Assembly: GCF_019669925.1 (NCBI RefSeq)
Contig: NZ_AP019779.1
Location: forward strand, 945,001 to 1,009,000
Length of the DNA stretch: 64,000 nt
Reading direction: 5' to 3'
Source: Methanobrevibacter arboriphilus
GTDB taxonomy: Archaea > Methanobacteriota > Methanobacteria > Methanobacteriales > Methanobacteriaceae
Shown here one piece after another: positions 1 through 9,704 of the stretch. The position numbers were made by a program, and so were the translations under genes. The number at the start of each line of letters is the position of its first letter. Within the stretch, counting starts at the first letter, position 1. The notes below the pieces were generated by a model. The model saw only the letters and a list, made by a program, of their open reading frames with translations, made no database searches and was not told the DNA's origin.

Positions 1-867
<867 letters not shown>

Positions 868-1022
868 GCTGAATAACTTCTTTTTATTTCTTTTTTATTT
901 TTTATACATTATTCCTATTTTTTATAATATCAAATCATTATAGTTTATTATACATTTATTGTTTATTTTACTGTGATTCATTCTATTTTTGCAATTTATT
1001 ACATTAGATTCTAAATAGAATT

Positions 1023-1997
1023 CTAAATAATTGAATTTTTAATATTATATTTTCTACAAACATTCTCTAGATTTTTATAAATATTATTTTGATAGCTAAT
1101 ATTAGGATATTCTTTTTCTTTAAAAATATTTTTAGTAGGTTCAACAAATTTAGGAAAGTTTTCATTAAGTATTTTATAATACTTTGTTTTAGAATCATTA
1201 TCCCTCTCACCAAATAATGTAAGAGATCCTCCAAAAACATAGTCAACTTCAATATCACTGAAAATAGAAATAATTTTATCAATAGATTCATATGAATCTG
1301 AAATAAAAGGAAGAAGAGGCATTAATGATACTCCTACTAAAAATTCTTCATCTTTTAATTTTTTAATAGCCTTTAACCTTCTATTTATATTTGGAGCATT
1401 TGGTTCAAAAATTTTAGCTACTTTTTCATCCAATGTTGAAAATGAAAATGTTATAATTACTTTTGAATCAAGTTTTTCTATATCTTTTGGCAATATTCCA
1501 TTTTCATTAATTTTTTTAAACAAATCAATATCTCTTAAAACCAGATCAGATTTAGTTACTAAGTGTATAGGAAATCTAAATCTATTAGTTATTTTTAGTA
1601 AATCTCTAGTAAGAAATAGCTCTTTTTCAATGTCAATATAAGGATCAGTGGCAGATCCAAATAGAATAATCCCTCGCTCACCTATCTTTGATTTTCTTTT
1701 TAATTGATTTTTAAGAATATTTAAAGCATTAGATTTTATATAAAAAGACTTAGTAGAACCAGCATATTTGCTTCCATTAATATAACAATATTTACAATCA
1801 AAAGAACAGCCCAAGTAAGGGTTTAAAGAATAATCTCCTAAAAATACTCCCCTATTTTCTTTACTTTTATTAAGAATTGTTTTAACATTTTTTTCTTTAA
1901 AACCATGTTTTTTAGCTAATTCATAAAAATTAAAATTATTAATAATACTATTATTAATGTCAAAATTATTAGAATTATGATTTTCATTATTTTCCAA
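1023..1997 (-). CDS. SPL-type radical SAM protein
   Basis: Radical SAM protein resembling the spore photoproduct lyase-like (SplB/Rv2578c) family; substrate unknown. The cluster motif GCSFDCKYCY places CX3CX2C at residues 64, 68 and 71 of the product as given. A following ILFGSATDPYIDIE and VTKSDLVLRD match that family. The start is uncertain. The position given uses a TTG with no recognisable ribosome binding site, but the same frame stays open upstream to about 2105 with plausible coding sense (it includes the segment YGSETISDIPLDYFND) and no ATG, GTG or TTG. The protein is therefore probably about 30 residues longer, starting at a non-canonical codon, or its start has decayed. It converges on mer and diverges from the RaSEA gene. 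Confidence 0.75.
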   Translation of the reverse strand: MENNENHNSNNFDINNSIINNFNFYELAKKHGFKEKNVKTILNKSKENRGVFLGDYSLNPYLGCSFDCKYCYINGSKYAGSTKSFYIKSNALNILKNQLKRKSKIGERGIILFGSATDPYIDIEKELFLTRDLLKITNRFRFPIHLVTKSDLVLRDIDLFKKINENGILPKDIEKLDSKVIITFSFSTLDEKVAKIFEPNAPNINRRLKAIKKLKDEEFLVGVSLMPLLPFISDSYESIDKIISIFSDIEVDYVFGGSLTLFGERDNDSKTKYYKILNENFPKFVEPTKNIFKEKEYPNISYQNNIYKNLENVCRKYNIKNSII

Positions 1998-2387
1998 AGA
2001 ATCTTGATTTTTTTCTTTATCATTAAAATAATCTAATGGTATATCAGAGATTGTTTCACTTCCATATAAATTATAATCTTCTATATAACTTATAATACCT
2101 AAAACTTACTAATTTGTTAATCTATTTATATTTTTTATTTCTTAATTTTACTTTTAATCTTAATCCTATAAAACATGTTATTATATTAAAATAATAATAT
2201 TAATAATTAATAATTTATAACTTAAAGATTTTATATAATATTATAGATCTTAAAGATTTAAAAATTAAAAATAAATATAAATATAAAAAAGAATATTAGA
2301 ATAATATTATATATAATCATATATAAGTAATCACAGATAAAACAATATCTCATATAAAACAAATAAATAAAGTAAGAGTTAAAAATA

Positions 2388-3494
2388 ATGGAAATTCAAA
2401 AACTTAATAAAGAAATAAGAGATAATTACCTTGAAAGAATGAAAACAAGACCTCCAGAAAGGTTATCTACAAGTTGGTATCAAGATGATTTACTTTATAG
2501 AGGATCTGGAAAAAGTTTATTTGTAATAGTTCCAACTCCAGGCTGTTCATGGGCATTAGGAGATTCTGGAGGATGTACTATGTGTAGTTATATTTCAGAC
2601 TGTACATTAGAACCAATTGATGATGAACTGATAATTCAATTATTTAAAAAAGAATTAGATAGACATATAGATGATATAAAAGCTGATGGTAAAACTATGC
2701 CAATAGCTATTAAGATATTTGTTTCAGGAAGCTTTCTAAATCTTCAAGAAATTTCTAAAGAAGTTCGATATGAAATACTTGAAACTATTTCAAAAATAGA
2801 TGAAATAAAAGAAGTTATAGTTGAATCTCGTCCAGAATATGTAAAAAAAGAAAATATTGAGGAAATATTTTCAATTATTGGAGATAGGTTATTTGAAGTA
2901 AGCATTGGATTAGAATCTCAAAATGACTTTATAAGAGAAGAAAAGATTAACAAAGGATTTTCAAAAGAAGACTTTGAAAAAGCTGTAAATATAATAGCAA
3001 AAATAGATAATGATGAAGATAATAATTATAAAGCTAAATCTAAAGCATATATTTTCATAAAACCAATTTTAACATCAGAAAAAGAAGCAATAGATGAAGC
3101 TATTCAAACATCATACTATGCAGAAAGTGTTGGAGTAAGTAGAGTTTCTTTTTGTCCAGCAACAATACACAAAGGAACAATAATAGAAAGATTTTGGAGA
3201 AAAGGATCTTACCAACCCCCTTGGATATGGAGTGTAATTAAGATCATAAATGAAGCTAGAAAAAATTTAAATATTCCTTCATTTATGGATACATCAGGTT
3301 TTGGATCTCGTAGAGGACCATATAATTGTAAAAAATGTAATAAAGATCTTAAACACGCAATTATTGATTCAAATATTAAACAAAGTATTATAGATGATTA
3401 TGAATGCCAATGTAAAAATGAATGGCTAGCTGAAATAAATTCTAAAAATTTTAACAAATCTAAAACAAAAATTAAACATCTACCCCTTATATAA
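2388..3494 (+). CDS. raSEA: Archaeosine biosynthesis radical SAM protein RaSEA
   Basis: Predicted radical SAM enzyme that, with ArcS, converts the lysine-adducted preQ0 base of archaeal tRNA position 15 to archaeosine. The 368-residue product has the Elp3-like cluster spacing CX9CX2C (residues 53, 63 and 66, in GCSWALGDSGGCTMCSY). It also carries FVSGSFLNLQEIS, VESRPEYV, IGLESQND and the C-terminal CKKC...CQC zinc-type pair, all typical of this family. The ATG is preceded by only a weak ribosome site (AAGAGTTAAAAAT). It is apparently monocistronic: a 390-base AT-rich divergent region lies upstream and 210 bases separate it from the next gene. The family assignment is confident; the reaction is taken from the family and was not shown here. 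Confidence 0.85.
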   Translation: MEIQKLNKEIRDNYLERMKTRPPERLSTSWYQDDLLYRGSGKSLFVIVPTPGCSWALGDSGGCTMCSYISDCTLEPIDDELIIQLFKKELDRHIDDIKADGKTMPIAIKIFVSGSFLNLQEISKEVRYEILETISKIDEIKEVIVESRPEYVKKENIEEIFSIIGDRLFEVSIGLESQNDFIREEKINKGFSKEDFEKAVNIIAKIDNDEDNNYKAKSKAYIFIKPILTSEKEAIDEAIQTSYYAESVGVSRVSFCPATIHKGTIIERFWRKGSYQPPWIWSVIKIINEARKNLNIPSFMDTSGFGSRRGPYNCKKCNKDLKHAIIDSNIKQSIIDDYECQCKNEWLAEINSKNFNKSKTKIKHLPLI

Positions 3495-3705
3495 TTAAAT
3501 TAAAAATGTATGCAATTAAACCAATTAAAAAGTACAAAAAATACAAAAAAATATATAAATAAAATTACATAAAGTATTATTAGTATTCTTATGTATTATT
3601 ATATATTATTTATAAAATATAAATTATATTTACAGAAATTATATTTATAGAATATAAATTAATGATAATATATTGAAATATGGTTTGTAGTATGGAGGTT
3701 TAAAT

Positions 3706-4188
3706 ATGAAAAAATCAATGCTTAGTATTTTAGCAATAGTATTAGGTTTAATTATAATAGCGTTTCCAATGTTAGGGTTAATTGGTGCTCAAGCTATTAT
3801 TGGTGTGGCCGTTCTTTTAATGGGTGTATTTTTATTAATTAGTGGAATTTCAGAAGTAGATTATAGTCCTAGCAGAGGCATAGCTACAGTAATTATTGGT
3901 ATTTTAATATTAATTTTAGGTTTAATCTTATTATTTAGTCCAAATACCTTTGCATTTTTAGCTGCTCTGACAATATACTTAGCTGGAATATTACTTATTA
4001 TTGCAGGACTAGTAACATTAATTGGAAATAAAGATAGTGGTTTTTCATTTTGGAGTGGAGTTCTTGGAATAATATTAGGTGTTATATACATAATTTTAGG
4101 AACTTATGCTAGAGATCCTATGGTTTTAGGAGCATTAATAGGTATCTGGTTAGTATTAACTGGAATAATTAGACTTCTTGATAATTAA
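3706..4188 (+). CDS. DUF308/HdeD-like membrane protein
   Basis: Small integral membrane protein of 160 residues consisting almost entirely of about six hydrophobic helices in three repeated hairpins, with Gly-rich turns (for example VLGLIIIAFPML, IIGILILILGLILLF and GVLGIILGVIYIILG). This repeated pattern and length match the HdeD/DUF308 family, for which no general biochemical function is known. A strong GGAGG site sits 7 bases before the ATG. The gene stands alone and is followed by a convincing hairpin plus T-rich tail, so it is probably monocistronic. The family call rests on architecture rather than on any catalytic motif. Confidence 0.75.
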   Translation: MKKSMLSILAIVLGLIIIAFPMLGLIGAQAIIGVAVLLMGVFLLISGISEVDYSPSRGIATVIIGILILILGLILLFSPNTFAFLAALTIYLAGILLIIAGLVTLIGNKDSGFSFWSGVLGIILGVIYIILGTYARDPMVLGALIGIWLVLTGIIRLLDN

Positions 4189-4226
4189 AGCTATACTTAA
4201 ATAACTTTAAAATAAATTTATTATTT

Positions 4227-4268
4227 ATAATCAGATTAATCTAACTGATTATTTTATTTTCTATTTTT
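4227..4268 (+). terminator. Hairpin plus T-rich tail after the DUF308 gene
   Basis: ATAATCAG (4227-4234) pairs perfectly with CTGATTAT (4245-4252) across a 10-base loop and is followed by a T-rich run. It lies 39 bases after the DUF308 stop codon, which suits an intrinsic-type terminator. Confidence 0.5.
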
Positions 4269-4454
4269 TAATATTTCAATATCTTGTAGTTTATTTACTA
4301 AAAATTTTATTAAAAAACTTTATTAAAATTTTTATTAAATTAAAATTAATTTTTAGCTCTAATAATAAATACTTGTATACTTAATTCATTTTTATATTTA
4401 ATTCTTTTATATTTACATTATAAATCTTATTGAATAAAATAACGCTGTGAAAAT

Positions 4455-5819
4455 ATGATTGGAATAAGTGCAGATTTTGACCCAGTACATTTAGGACATG
4501 TAAAGCTAATAGAAAAGGGAAAAGAAATAGCTGAAAAAACTGGAGATGAAGTAGTAATATACCTAAATAAAGGCTATAGTGCAAATCATGCACCATTTTT
4601 CACTCCTTTTGAAGCAAGAAGAGACATGGCATTAGCTACAGGAGCAGATAAAGTAGTAGGTATTGAAGGACTTCACCATAGACTAACTTTAGCATATAGT
4701 GTACCAATCAGAATAGCTATGATGATAGAAGATGGAGTAGTGGATTATGTAGATGCTGCCAATGTATCAACTCCAGAAATTGTTAAATATGCACAAAAAT
4801 TTGTAAAACAAGGAATATTTGTAGGAATCCCTAGAAGTCTTCCCAATCGTAACGTTATAAGATGGTTTGCTGTTAATGAATTTCTAAAAGAGAAATATGG
4901 GAGAAACATGGATTTTCATATCATTCCAGAATTAGAAATTAATGATAAAGAAGCTAATGGTAAAGAATCTATTGGTAAAATATCTGGAAGAGAAATTAGA
5001 AAATCCATTATTGAGAATGATATGGAAATACCAGAAGAAACAAAAGAATTACTTCCAAAAACAACGATAAAAATTCTTCAAAAAGAGATAAAAAAAGGAA
5101 CAATACCTGGAAGAAGAAATTGGGATATTATAAAAAAAAGAATGAATACTTGTTCTAGACCTAATTTAATGAATATATCTTATCTAAATGGAAATGCTAT
5201 TAATGAAATAATAAAAGGAAGAGTTTATAGAGATGAAGAGTCTATATGGGCAACATTTAGAAGAGCAGGTTATGGCCCAGTCCTTACTCGTTTAGCTATT
5301 AGTTCAATTGAAGAAGGAGTAACAAGACAAGAAGTAGTAAACCTAATGAAAAGTTATGAAGAAAAAGGAGTTATACCAATAGAACAAAGTGTTGATAAGG
5401 TAATTGAAAGATCATTTTATGTTGCAGATAAATGTGAAAAAGGAGAATCTGCTAGTGTAGCTAATAGAGAATTTAGAAGTAATCCCAATATTAAAATAGA
5501 TAATGTTCCATTATTTATTGATGCAGGATTATACCTTACAAAATTTGAAACAAAAGTATTGAAAAGAAATCTAAATAATGATTTAAAGGAAGAAACTTCA
5601 GAAAATAAATTAAATCCTCAAATTTATATTAATAAAGATGGAAAACTTTCTTGTGAAATTAGAGTTGAGAATAAAAAAATAAAAACCAATTTAAGATTAC
5701 ATAGTAGAGATGTTACTTATATAAGGTATATACTTGATTCACAATTTATACCAGTATCGACTAAAATAATAAAGAAAAAAGAAGGGTTTAGAATAAGGAT
5801 TTTTATACATAACCAATGA
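4455..5819 (+). CDS. HIGH-motif nucleotidyltransferase, TmcAL-like
   Basis: The N-terminal about 200 residues form a nucleotidyltransferase fold: ISADFDPVHLGH gives the nucleotide-binding HxGH signature near residue 15, and KISGREIRKSI matches the second signature of the superfamily. Layout and length (454 residues) recall bacterial TmcAL (YlbM), the tRNA(Met) cytidine acetate ligase, but the C-terminal part, with a variable Lys/Asn-rich insert near residue 375, does not give a clear match. The substrate is therefore open. The ATG follows a TGTGA-like ribosome site. No obvious operon partner is present: it is followed by a convergent gene. Confidence is good for the catalytic superfamily and low for the reaction. 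Confidence 0.6.
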   Translation: MIGISADFDPVHLGHVKLIEKGKEIAEKTGDEVVIYLNKGYSANHAPFFTPFEARRDMALATGADKVVGIEGLHHRLTLAYSVPIRIAMMIEDGVVDYVDAANVSTPEIVKYAQKFVKQGIFVGIPRSLPNRNVIRWFAVNEFLKEKYGRNMDFHIIPELEINDKEANGKESIGKISGREIRKSIIENDMEIPEETKELLPKTTIKILQKEIKKGTIPGRRNWDIIKKRMNTCSRPNLMNISYLNGNAINEIIKGRVYRDEESIWATFRRAGYGPVLTRLAISSIEEGVTRQEVVNLMKSYEEKGVIPIEQSVDKVIERSFYVADKCEKGESASVANREFRSNPNIKIDNVPLFIDAGLYLTKFETKVLKRNLNNDLKEETSENKLNPQIYINKDGKLSCEIRVENKKIKTNLRLHSRDVTYIRYILDSQFIPVSTKIIKKKEGFRIRIFIHNQ

Positions 5820-5935
5820 AATACATAGTCAATGAAGATAATTTCATTAACAATAACAATTATTAGCCCTATATTAACAATAACAGTTATTAATTATAAT
5901 TTTATTAATAATACTATCTTATTAACCATAAAAAG

Positions 5936-6724
5936 TTATTTTATATCTTTAAACTTGTTTTTTGTGGCTTTAATCATATTATTAGCTCTAAAATCATTTG
6001 AAGATTGAATACTTTCTAAAAATTTTAAAATTTCGATCATTTCTTCATATTTTCTTTCATGTGAATTTTTTAAACTTTTAATTCTTGATCTAGCTTGAAT
6101 TTCAAAATCTTTACCTTCAGTAATAGATAAAACTTCAAAAAACTCATCCTCCATATTTAAACTTTCTGAAATTTTAAAAGCCTCATAAGTTACAGCTGTA
6201 AGTGATTTTGAATAAATACTTCTAATCATTTTTATATATGAAGCATCTGTAATATTACTTCCTATAACTTTAATATTAAGCCCATAATCTTTTAAAAGAA
6301 TTAAATCATTAGAATTTTCCCCAGAAAGATAAATAATCTGATTTTTAGAAGATATTTTCCCAATGATAGATCCTTTTATAAAATTTGAGGATTTTTTTTC
6401 ATTTATACCCTTAAAAAAGTCAAATATTTCTAAAGTTGTTTTAGGAGAAATATTATTTAAATCTAAAAAAATTCCATTAGTTAATATCCCATATTTTTTA
6501 GATATTTCTAAAGCTTCAAAAGGAGAAACAGTAGATATCAAAATATCAGAAGATAAAGCAACATCTTCAAAGCTATTAACCAAATCTATTCCAGAACTTT
6601 TAGCCAATTTCTTTGTTTTATCACTTCGACCATTTATAGAGCTTAAAACATCAACATTATTATCTAAAAGTTTTTTTGAGATCGTTGAAGCAACTTCTCC
6701 AAAACCAATGAACCCTATTTTCAA
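5936..6724 (-). CDS. NAD(P)-binding 6PGDH-like protein (DUF1932 type)
   Basis: Putative dehydrogenase of the 6-phosphogluconate/beta-hydroxyacid dehydrogenase superfamily. The N-terminus IGFIGFGEVASTISKKL is a Rossmann GxGxxA-type dinucleotide site, and the C-terminal half (KMIRSIYSKSLTAVTYEAF onward) resembles the DUF1932 helical domain. The natural substrate is unknown. The start is a TTG preceded by GGTGTTAAT, a good archaeal ribosome site, and the 262-residue length fits the family. It converges on the nucleotidyltransferase gene and lies about 120 bases downstream of the DUF89 gene on the same strand, so the two may be cotranscribed. Between them is a short imperfect TTAATTATAC repeat (about 6776-6825). 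Confidence 0.7.
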   Translation of the reverse strand: MKIGFIGFGEVASTISKKLLDNNVDVLSSINGRSDKTKKLAKSSGIDLVNSFEDVALSSDILISTVSPFEALEISKKYGILTNGIFLDLNNISPKTTLEIFDFFKGINEKKSSNFIKGSIIGKISSKNQIIYLSGENSNDLILLKDYGLNIKVIGSNITDASYIKMIRSIYSKSLTAVTYEAFKISESLNMEDEFFEVLSITEGKDFEIQARSRIKSLKNSHERKYEEMIEILKFLESIQSSNDFRANNMIKATKNKFKDIK

Positions 6725-6846
6725 ATTAACACCATAATATTGATTTTTTAACTATATTAATTTCTTATTAATTATGCTTATGCTTAATTCTGCTTAATTA
6801 TACTTAATTATACTTAATTATGATCATATTTATTAATTTTTATAGA

Positions 6847-7707
6847 TTATAACTTTAAAAGCACATTATCTTTCTCTTTAAGATCAATATCTTTAGCTAT
6901 GGCACTACATTTTACACATAAAAGACAAAAAACATCTTTATTTTCAAGGTCAATTTCAGTTAAACCTTCATAGTTCCCTAGTCCCTTAGATATTATAAAA
7001 TCATGAGAATCAAAAATTTTCCTAAATTCTTCAGAAGCTTCTTCATATATTATACCAACAGAATCAGTACCAATAGTTGTTAAATTAGCAATTTCATTAA
7101 GACCAATATCTAAGGCATCTTCTAAACAAGCATCATTAATAATAGGTTTTTCTTTAAGAGCAACAGTAATCTCTAATCCAAAATCTCTTAATTTCTCAAT
7201 AAGGAGTTTATCAAAAACAATCTCGCCAGTATTATCTGCAAGATAAAGTAAGCGATTATGATTAGAAATAGATTCTTTGAGTTTATCAATATCATTTATA
7301 GCTAGTTTCTTTTTTAAATTAGAAAGTATAAAATTTTGAGGGTCAAAGTCAAGCCCTAAAGCTCCAAAATCTAGTATATTGCCTACAATACCTATTTTAA
7401 TATAATTTTCAAGAGTGTTATCTTTTTCTAAAAGTTTTTGAATTTTAGGAAGGAATTCAAGAGCTATTTTATTTCCAATGATTTTTTCTTTATAGTAAGG
7501 ATCATCACAATTAGTTTTCTCTTTTATGATTCTATGTACAGCTGAACCTAATTTATTAGAAGATGCATCTTCATTAAAATTTTTAGCTAAAAAATCCAAT
7601 ATTTCTTCCATTAATTCAAGTTTTAATGCATCATCATCAGTTGCTAAATCCATTGCATCTTTAGATTGACGAAGAAAACAAGCACCACATTCATAATAAA
7701 CTTTCAT
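6847..7707 (-). CDS. DUF89/ARMT1-like metal-dependent phosphatase
   Basis: A 286-residue member of the DUF89 family, to which metal-dependent damage-control phosphatases belong. An N-terminal CGACFLRQ carries the CxxC common in archaeal members. The central YLADNTGEIVFDKLLIEKL contains the conserved Asp-Asn metal-binding motif, and a C-terminal SKGLGNYEGL plus CLLCVKC are also family landmarks. The reaction is probably hydrolysis of phosphate from a damaged sugar or cofactor phosphate; the specific substrate cannot be read from the sequence. The ATG follows AAGGTGAG at good spacing. The DUF1932-type gene lies downstream on the same strand. Confidence 0.8.
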   Translation of the reverse strand: MKVYYECGACFLRQSKDAMDLATDDDALKLELMEEILDFLAKNFNEDASSNKLGSAVHRIIKEKTNCDDPYYKEKIIGNKIALEFLPKIQKLLEKDNTLENYIKIGIVGNILDFGALGLDFDPQNFILSNLKKKLAINDIDKLKESISNHNRLLYLADNTGEIVFDKLLIEKLRDFGLEITVALKEKPIINDACLEDALDIGLNEIANLTTIGTDSVGIIYEEASEEFRKIFDSHDFIISKGLGNYEGLTEIDLENKDVFCLLCVKCSAIAKDIDLKEKDNVLLKL

Positions 7708-7915
7708 AAAAGTTGCTCACCTTAAAACTAATTTTGACATACCTTTTTCAACAAATGTATTACTAAAATTAATACTAAATATCATATTAATTATATATAA
7801 ATTTTATAATATAAAAAATTAAACTATAATAAAAATTACTTAAAATATTCAGTTTCGCAACTCTAAGACTAACAATTTCAAATAAAAAAAAAAAGGAAAA
7901 TTAAGAAAATAGAAA

Positions 7916-8557
7916 TTAAATTTTAGTTGGAATAAATTTTTCCCCACCGAACATAAAATCTTTCTTAATAAAAAACTTATCACCATCTAATAAGCCCATA
8001 CAGTCCAAAACAAACGGAATATTATTAGGATGCCAAATAATATTATAATCCACATCAAAAGGCAACTCATCAACTCTATCATATAAACCAAGCCCCAAAA
8101 ATTCTTCTGTCACGTGAAGGTTAATATGATCAATTAATGGCCACAATTTACGTACTTCCGGCTCCCAAAGATGTAAACCATTTGTGAGAGCGTTAGTTCT
8201 TAAACCAAGATCTTTAGTACGTTGTAAAATATTATGAATATTAGTTAGATCCTGAGCAAACGGTTCCCCTCCTACGATCGTAGTACTATCGATATTGTCT
8301 TTATGATTATCAATATCACTTAAATGAAAAGGAGTACAACCACCGCTTCCAGATAATAATAAACGATTACAACATGTTACACAGTTAAGTGAGCAATAAT
8401 TAAAGAATATAGCTAAGCTAATGTATGGAGGATCGTCTATAAGTGATTTGTGCCACATATAAACATTATCTATATAATCTCCTCCACTATTATTAACTTT
8501 AGATAATTCTTTCGCATGTGAATTAATATATAACTTATCAAAATAATTAAAATCCAA
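7916..8557 (-). CDS. Small radical SAM protein, activase/peptide-maturase-like
   Basis: A 213-residue radical SAM protein of unknown substrate. NYCSLNCVTCCN gives a CX3CX2C cluster motif at residues 55, 59 and 62, with extra Cys at 63 and 74. TTIVGGEPFAQ (GGEPF at 96-100) is the SAM-contacting motif. There is no SPASM-type C-terminal cysteine cluster, so it resembles NrdG-like or short single-cluster enzymes. The start is taken as TTG because an in-frame TAA lies directly before it and AGGAG is 11 bases upstream. A 30-codon gene with its own strong ribosome site ends 26 bases upstream, so the two are probably one transcript. Base use differs slightly from the neighbours (CGATCG, CACGTG-like words), a weak hint of transfer. 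Confidence 0.7.
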   Translation of the reverse strand: MDFNYFDKLYINSHAKELSKVNNSGGDYIDNVYMWHKSLIDDPPYISLAIFFNYCSLNCVTCCNRLLLSGSGGCTPFHLSDIDNHKDNIDSTTIVGGEPFAQDLTNIHNILQRTKDLGLRTNALTNGLHLWEPEVRKLWPLIDHINLHVTEEFLGLGLYDRVDELPFDVDYNIIWHPNNIPFVLDCMGLLDGDKFFIKKDFMFGGEKFIPTKI

Positions 8558-8582
8558 TTATTCATATTCTCCTATTTTTTGA

Positions 8583-8629
8583 TTTAATGCATGACAAGAA
8601 GACAGCTGTTCTGACACCCATGCATTAAA
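8583..8629. repeat. 11-bp perfect inverted repeat across the peptide gene end
   Basis: TTTAATGCATG (8583-8593) and CATGCATTAAA (8619-8629) pair perfectly around a 25-base loop. On the reverse strand the stem covers codons for Leu-Met-His and the final Val-Met-His plus stop, so the RNA hairpin would include the peptide's stop codon, just ahead of the radical SAM ribosome site. Confidence 0.6.
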
Positions 8630-8676
8630 GCAAAAAATAAAAAAATAATAATTAAATAGCAAATATTATCATTCAT
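8584..8676 (-). CDS. 30-residue hydrophobic Cys-containing peptide, candidate precursor
   Basis: Short reading frame with a near-perfect ribosome site: GGAGTGAT (8681-8688 on the reverse strand) four bases before the ATG. It encodes 30 residues: a short polar start with a Cys at 6, a hydrophobic run at about residues 7-18, then the tail LMHGCQNSCLLVMH (residues 17-30) with Cys at 21 and 25. Such an arrangement, a membrane or leader helix followed by a short Cys-bearing core, is seen in lipopeptides, autoinducer-like peptides and modified-peptide precursors. The radical SAM gene begins 26 bases after its stop, so the enzyme could act on this peptide. No homologue is recognised. That translation happens is well supported by the ribosome site; the function is inference. 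Confidence 0.55.
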   Translation of the reverse strand: MNDNICYLIIIFLFFALMHGCQNSCLLVMH

Positions 8677-9272
8677 CTCTATCACTCCTATAAAAAAAGG
8701 ATCAAAAGATTCTTATCCTCTAAATACTCTTCAATATCAAAAGATAAGTAACAAATATACTTCCCAATATTATAATCCTAAAAATAATAAAAAAGAGTGA
8801 GATTTCCAAATCATCAATAAAAAAAAATAAGTTCATGCCAATATTAATTATTTATAGATACTATAATTATGTAGTTCATTATATATAAATATTACTATTT
8901 TTAATAATTATCTATTCAACTAAATCAAAGATTGTAAATACACATTTTATTCAATATAATAATAAAAAAAACATCTCAAATAGCTTAATCCATGAACATA
9001 TCCTAATCTTATAGATCGAGTTCAAATCCCACCAAGTTCGTTTTTGAATATTTGATAATTTAGTCTTATTTCTTGAATATAGAATCATTAATTGTTTATT
9101 TAGAGTATAAGGTTGGTAAATTATTTATTTATAGTTATTGTCTTTAAATAATATGAATAAATATTAAAACTCCTCACTTTTAAGTTAAAATAGATTTTTT
9201 TGATTTTTTGAGTTTTATAATAAATTTTCATTATTAAACACCAAAAATATAGATTTCAATTTCATTCTCAAA
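8677..9272. other. Intergenic region upstream of the peptide/radical SAM pair
   Basis: This stretch is AT-rich. It holds the ribosome site of the peptide gene and a TATA-like CTATAAATAATT near 8848-8859 (reverse strand) that could drive the pair. A tRNA T-loop-like GTTCAAATCCC near 9020-9030 does not fold as a tRNA. No other supported gene is seen. Confidence 0.4.
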
Positions 9273-9473
9273 CTATCCACCATAAATAATCTTTATTAGT
9301 TGAATTTCATCTCCTTCTTCAATTATTTCATCTTCAATAACAATATCTCCATTTTTTTTAGCTACTACTGTTTCAGATGAGAGTTCCATATCATTTAAAA
9401 TATCTTTTATAGAAGTATCATTTTTAATAGTTTTAGTTTCATTTTTATTGTTGAATATAAGTTTAAAATTCAT
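9273..9473 (-). CDS. Ubiquitin-fold sulfur carrier (ThiS/MoaD/SAMP-like)
   Basis: A 66-residue beta-grasp protein ending in Gly-Gly (IKIIYGG), the signature of ThiS/MoaD-type sulfur carriers and archaeal SAMPs, whose C-terminal Gly is adenylated and thiocarboxylated. The acidic IEEGDEIQLIKII segment before the tail is typical. AAGGAGA precedes the ATG by five bases. It lies about 230 bases downstream, on the same strand, of a TtuA/NcsA-type tRNA thiolase, so it is probably the sulfur donor for tRNA 2-thiolation, the role TtuB plays in Thermus. Alternatives are a molybdopterin or thiazole sulfur carrier; the length and ending alone cannot separate these. Confidence 0.8.
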   Translation of the reverse strand: MNFKLIFNNKNETKTIKNDTSIKDILNDMELSSETVVAKKNGDIVIEDEIIEEGDEIQLIKIIYGG

Positions 9474-9704
9474 ATTTTATCTCCTTATAACTTAATAATA
9501 TACGGATTAAATAATTATTATTAATTAATCTAGTATTATATAGCCAATTTTTGGTCATTGGCTAATTTAATCGTGTTTTTAGTTATAATATTAGATAATA
9601 TCAGATATTATTACTTATTATTTATATTATTATTTATTATTTTATTGATAATTATATTTATTATTGTTTATTCTAATCTTTTTACCAATTTATCTATTAA
9701 TAGA

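Noticed and set aside
8470-8565. Alternative ATG at 8565 in front of the radical SAM gene.
   Set aside because: It is out of frame with the radical SAM protein and ends after 31 codons; its spacing to AGGAG is too short.
8720-8836. A 38-codon reverse-strand ORF upstream of the 30-residue peptide gene, with a hydrophobic product.
   Set aside because: It has no ribosome site, its codons are dominated by T-runs, and the likely TATA box lies only about 20 bases before its ATG, placing the transcript start inside it.
9010-9035. tRNA T-loop-like GTTCAAATCCC, a possible tRNA remnant or attachment site.
   Set aside because: The flanking bases do not form a T stem or an acceptor stem, and no matching tRNA or second copy exists in the window.
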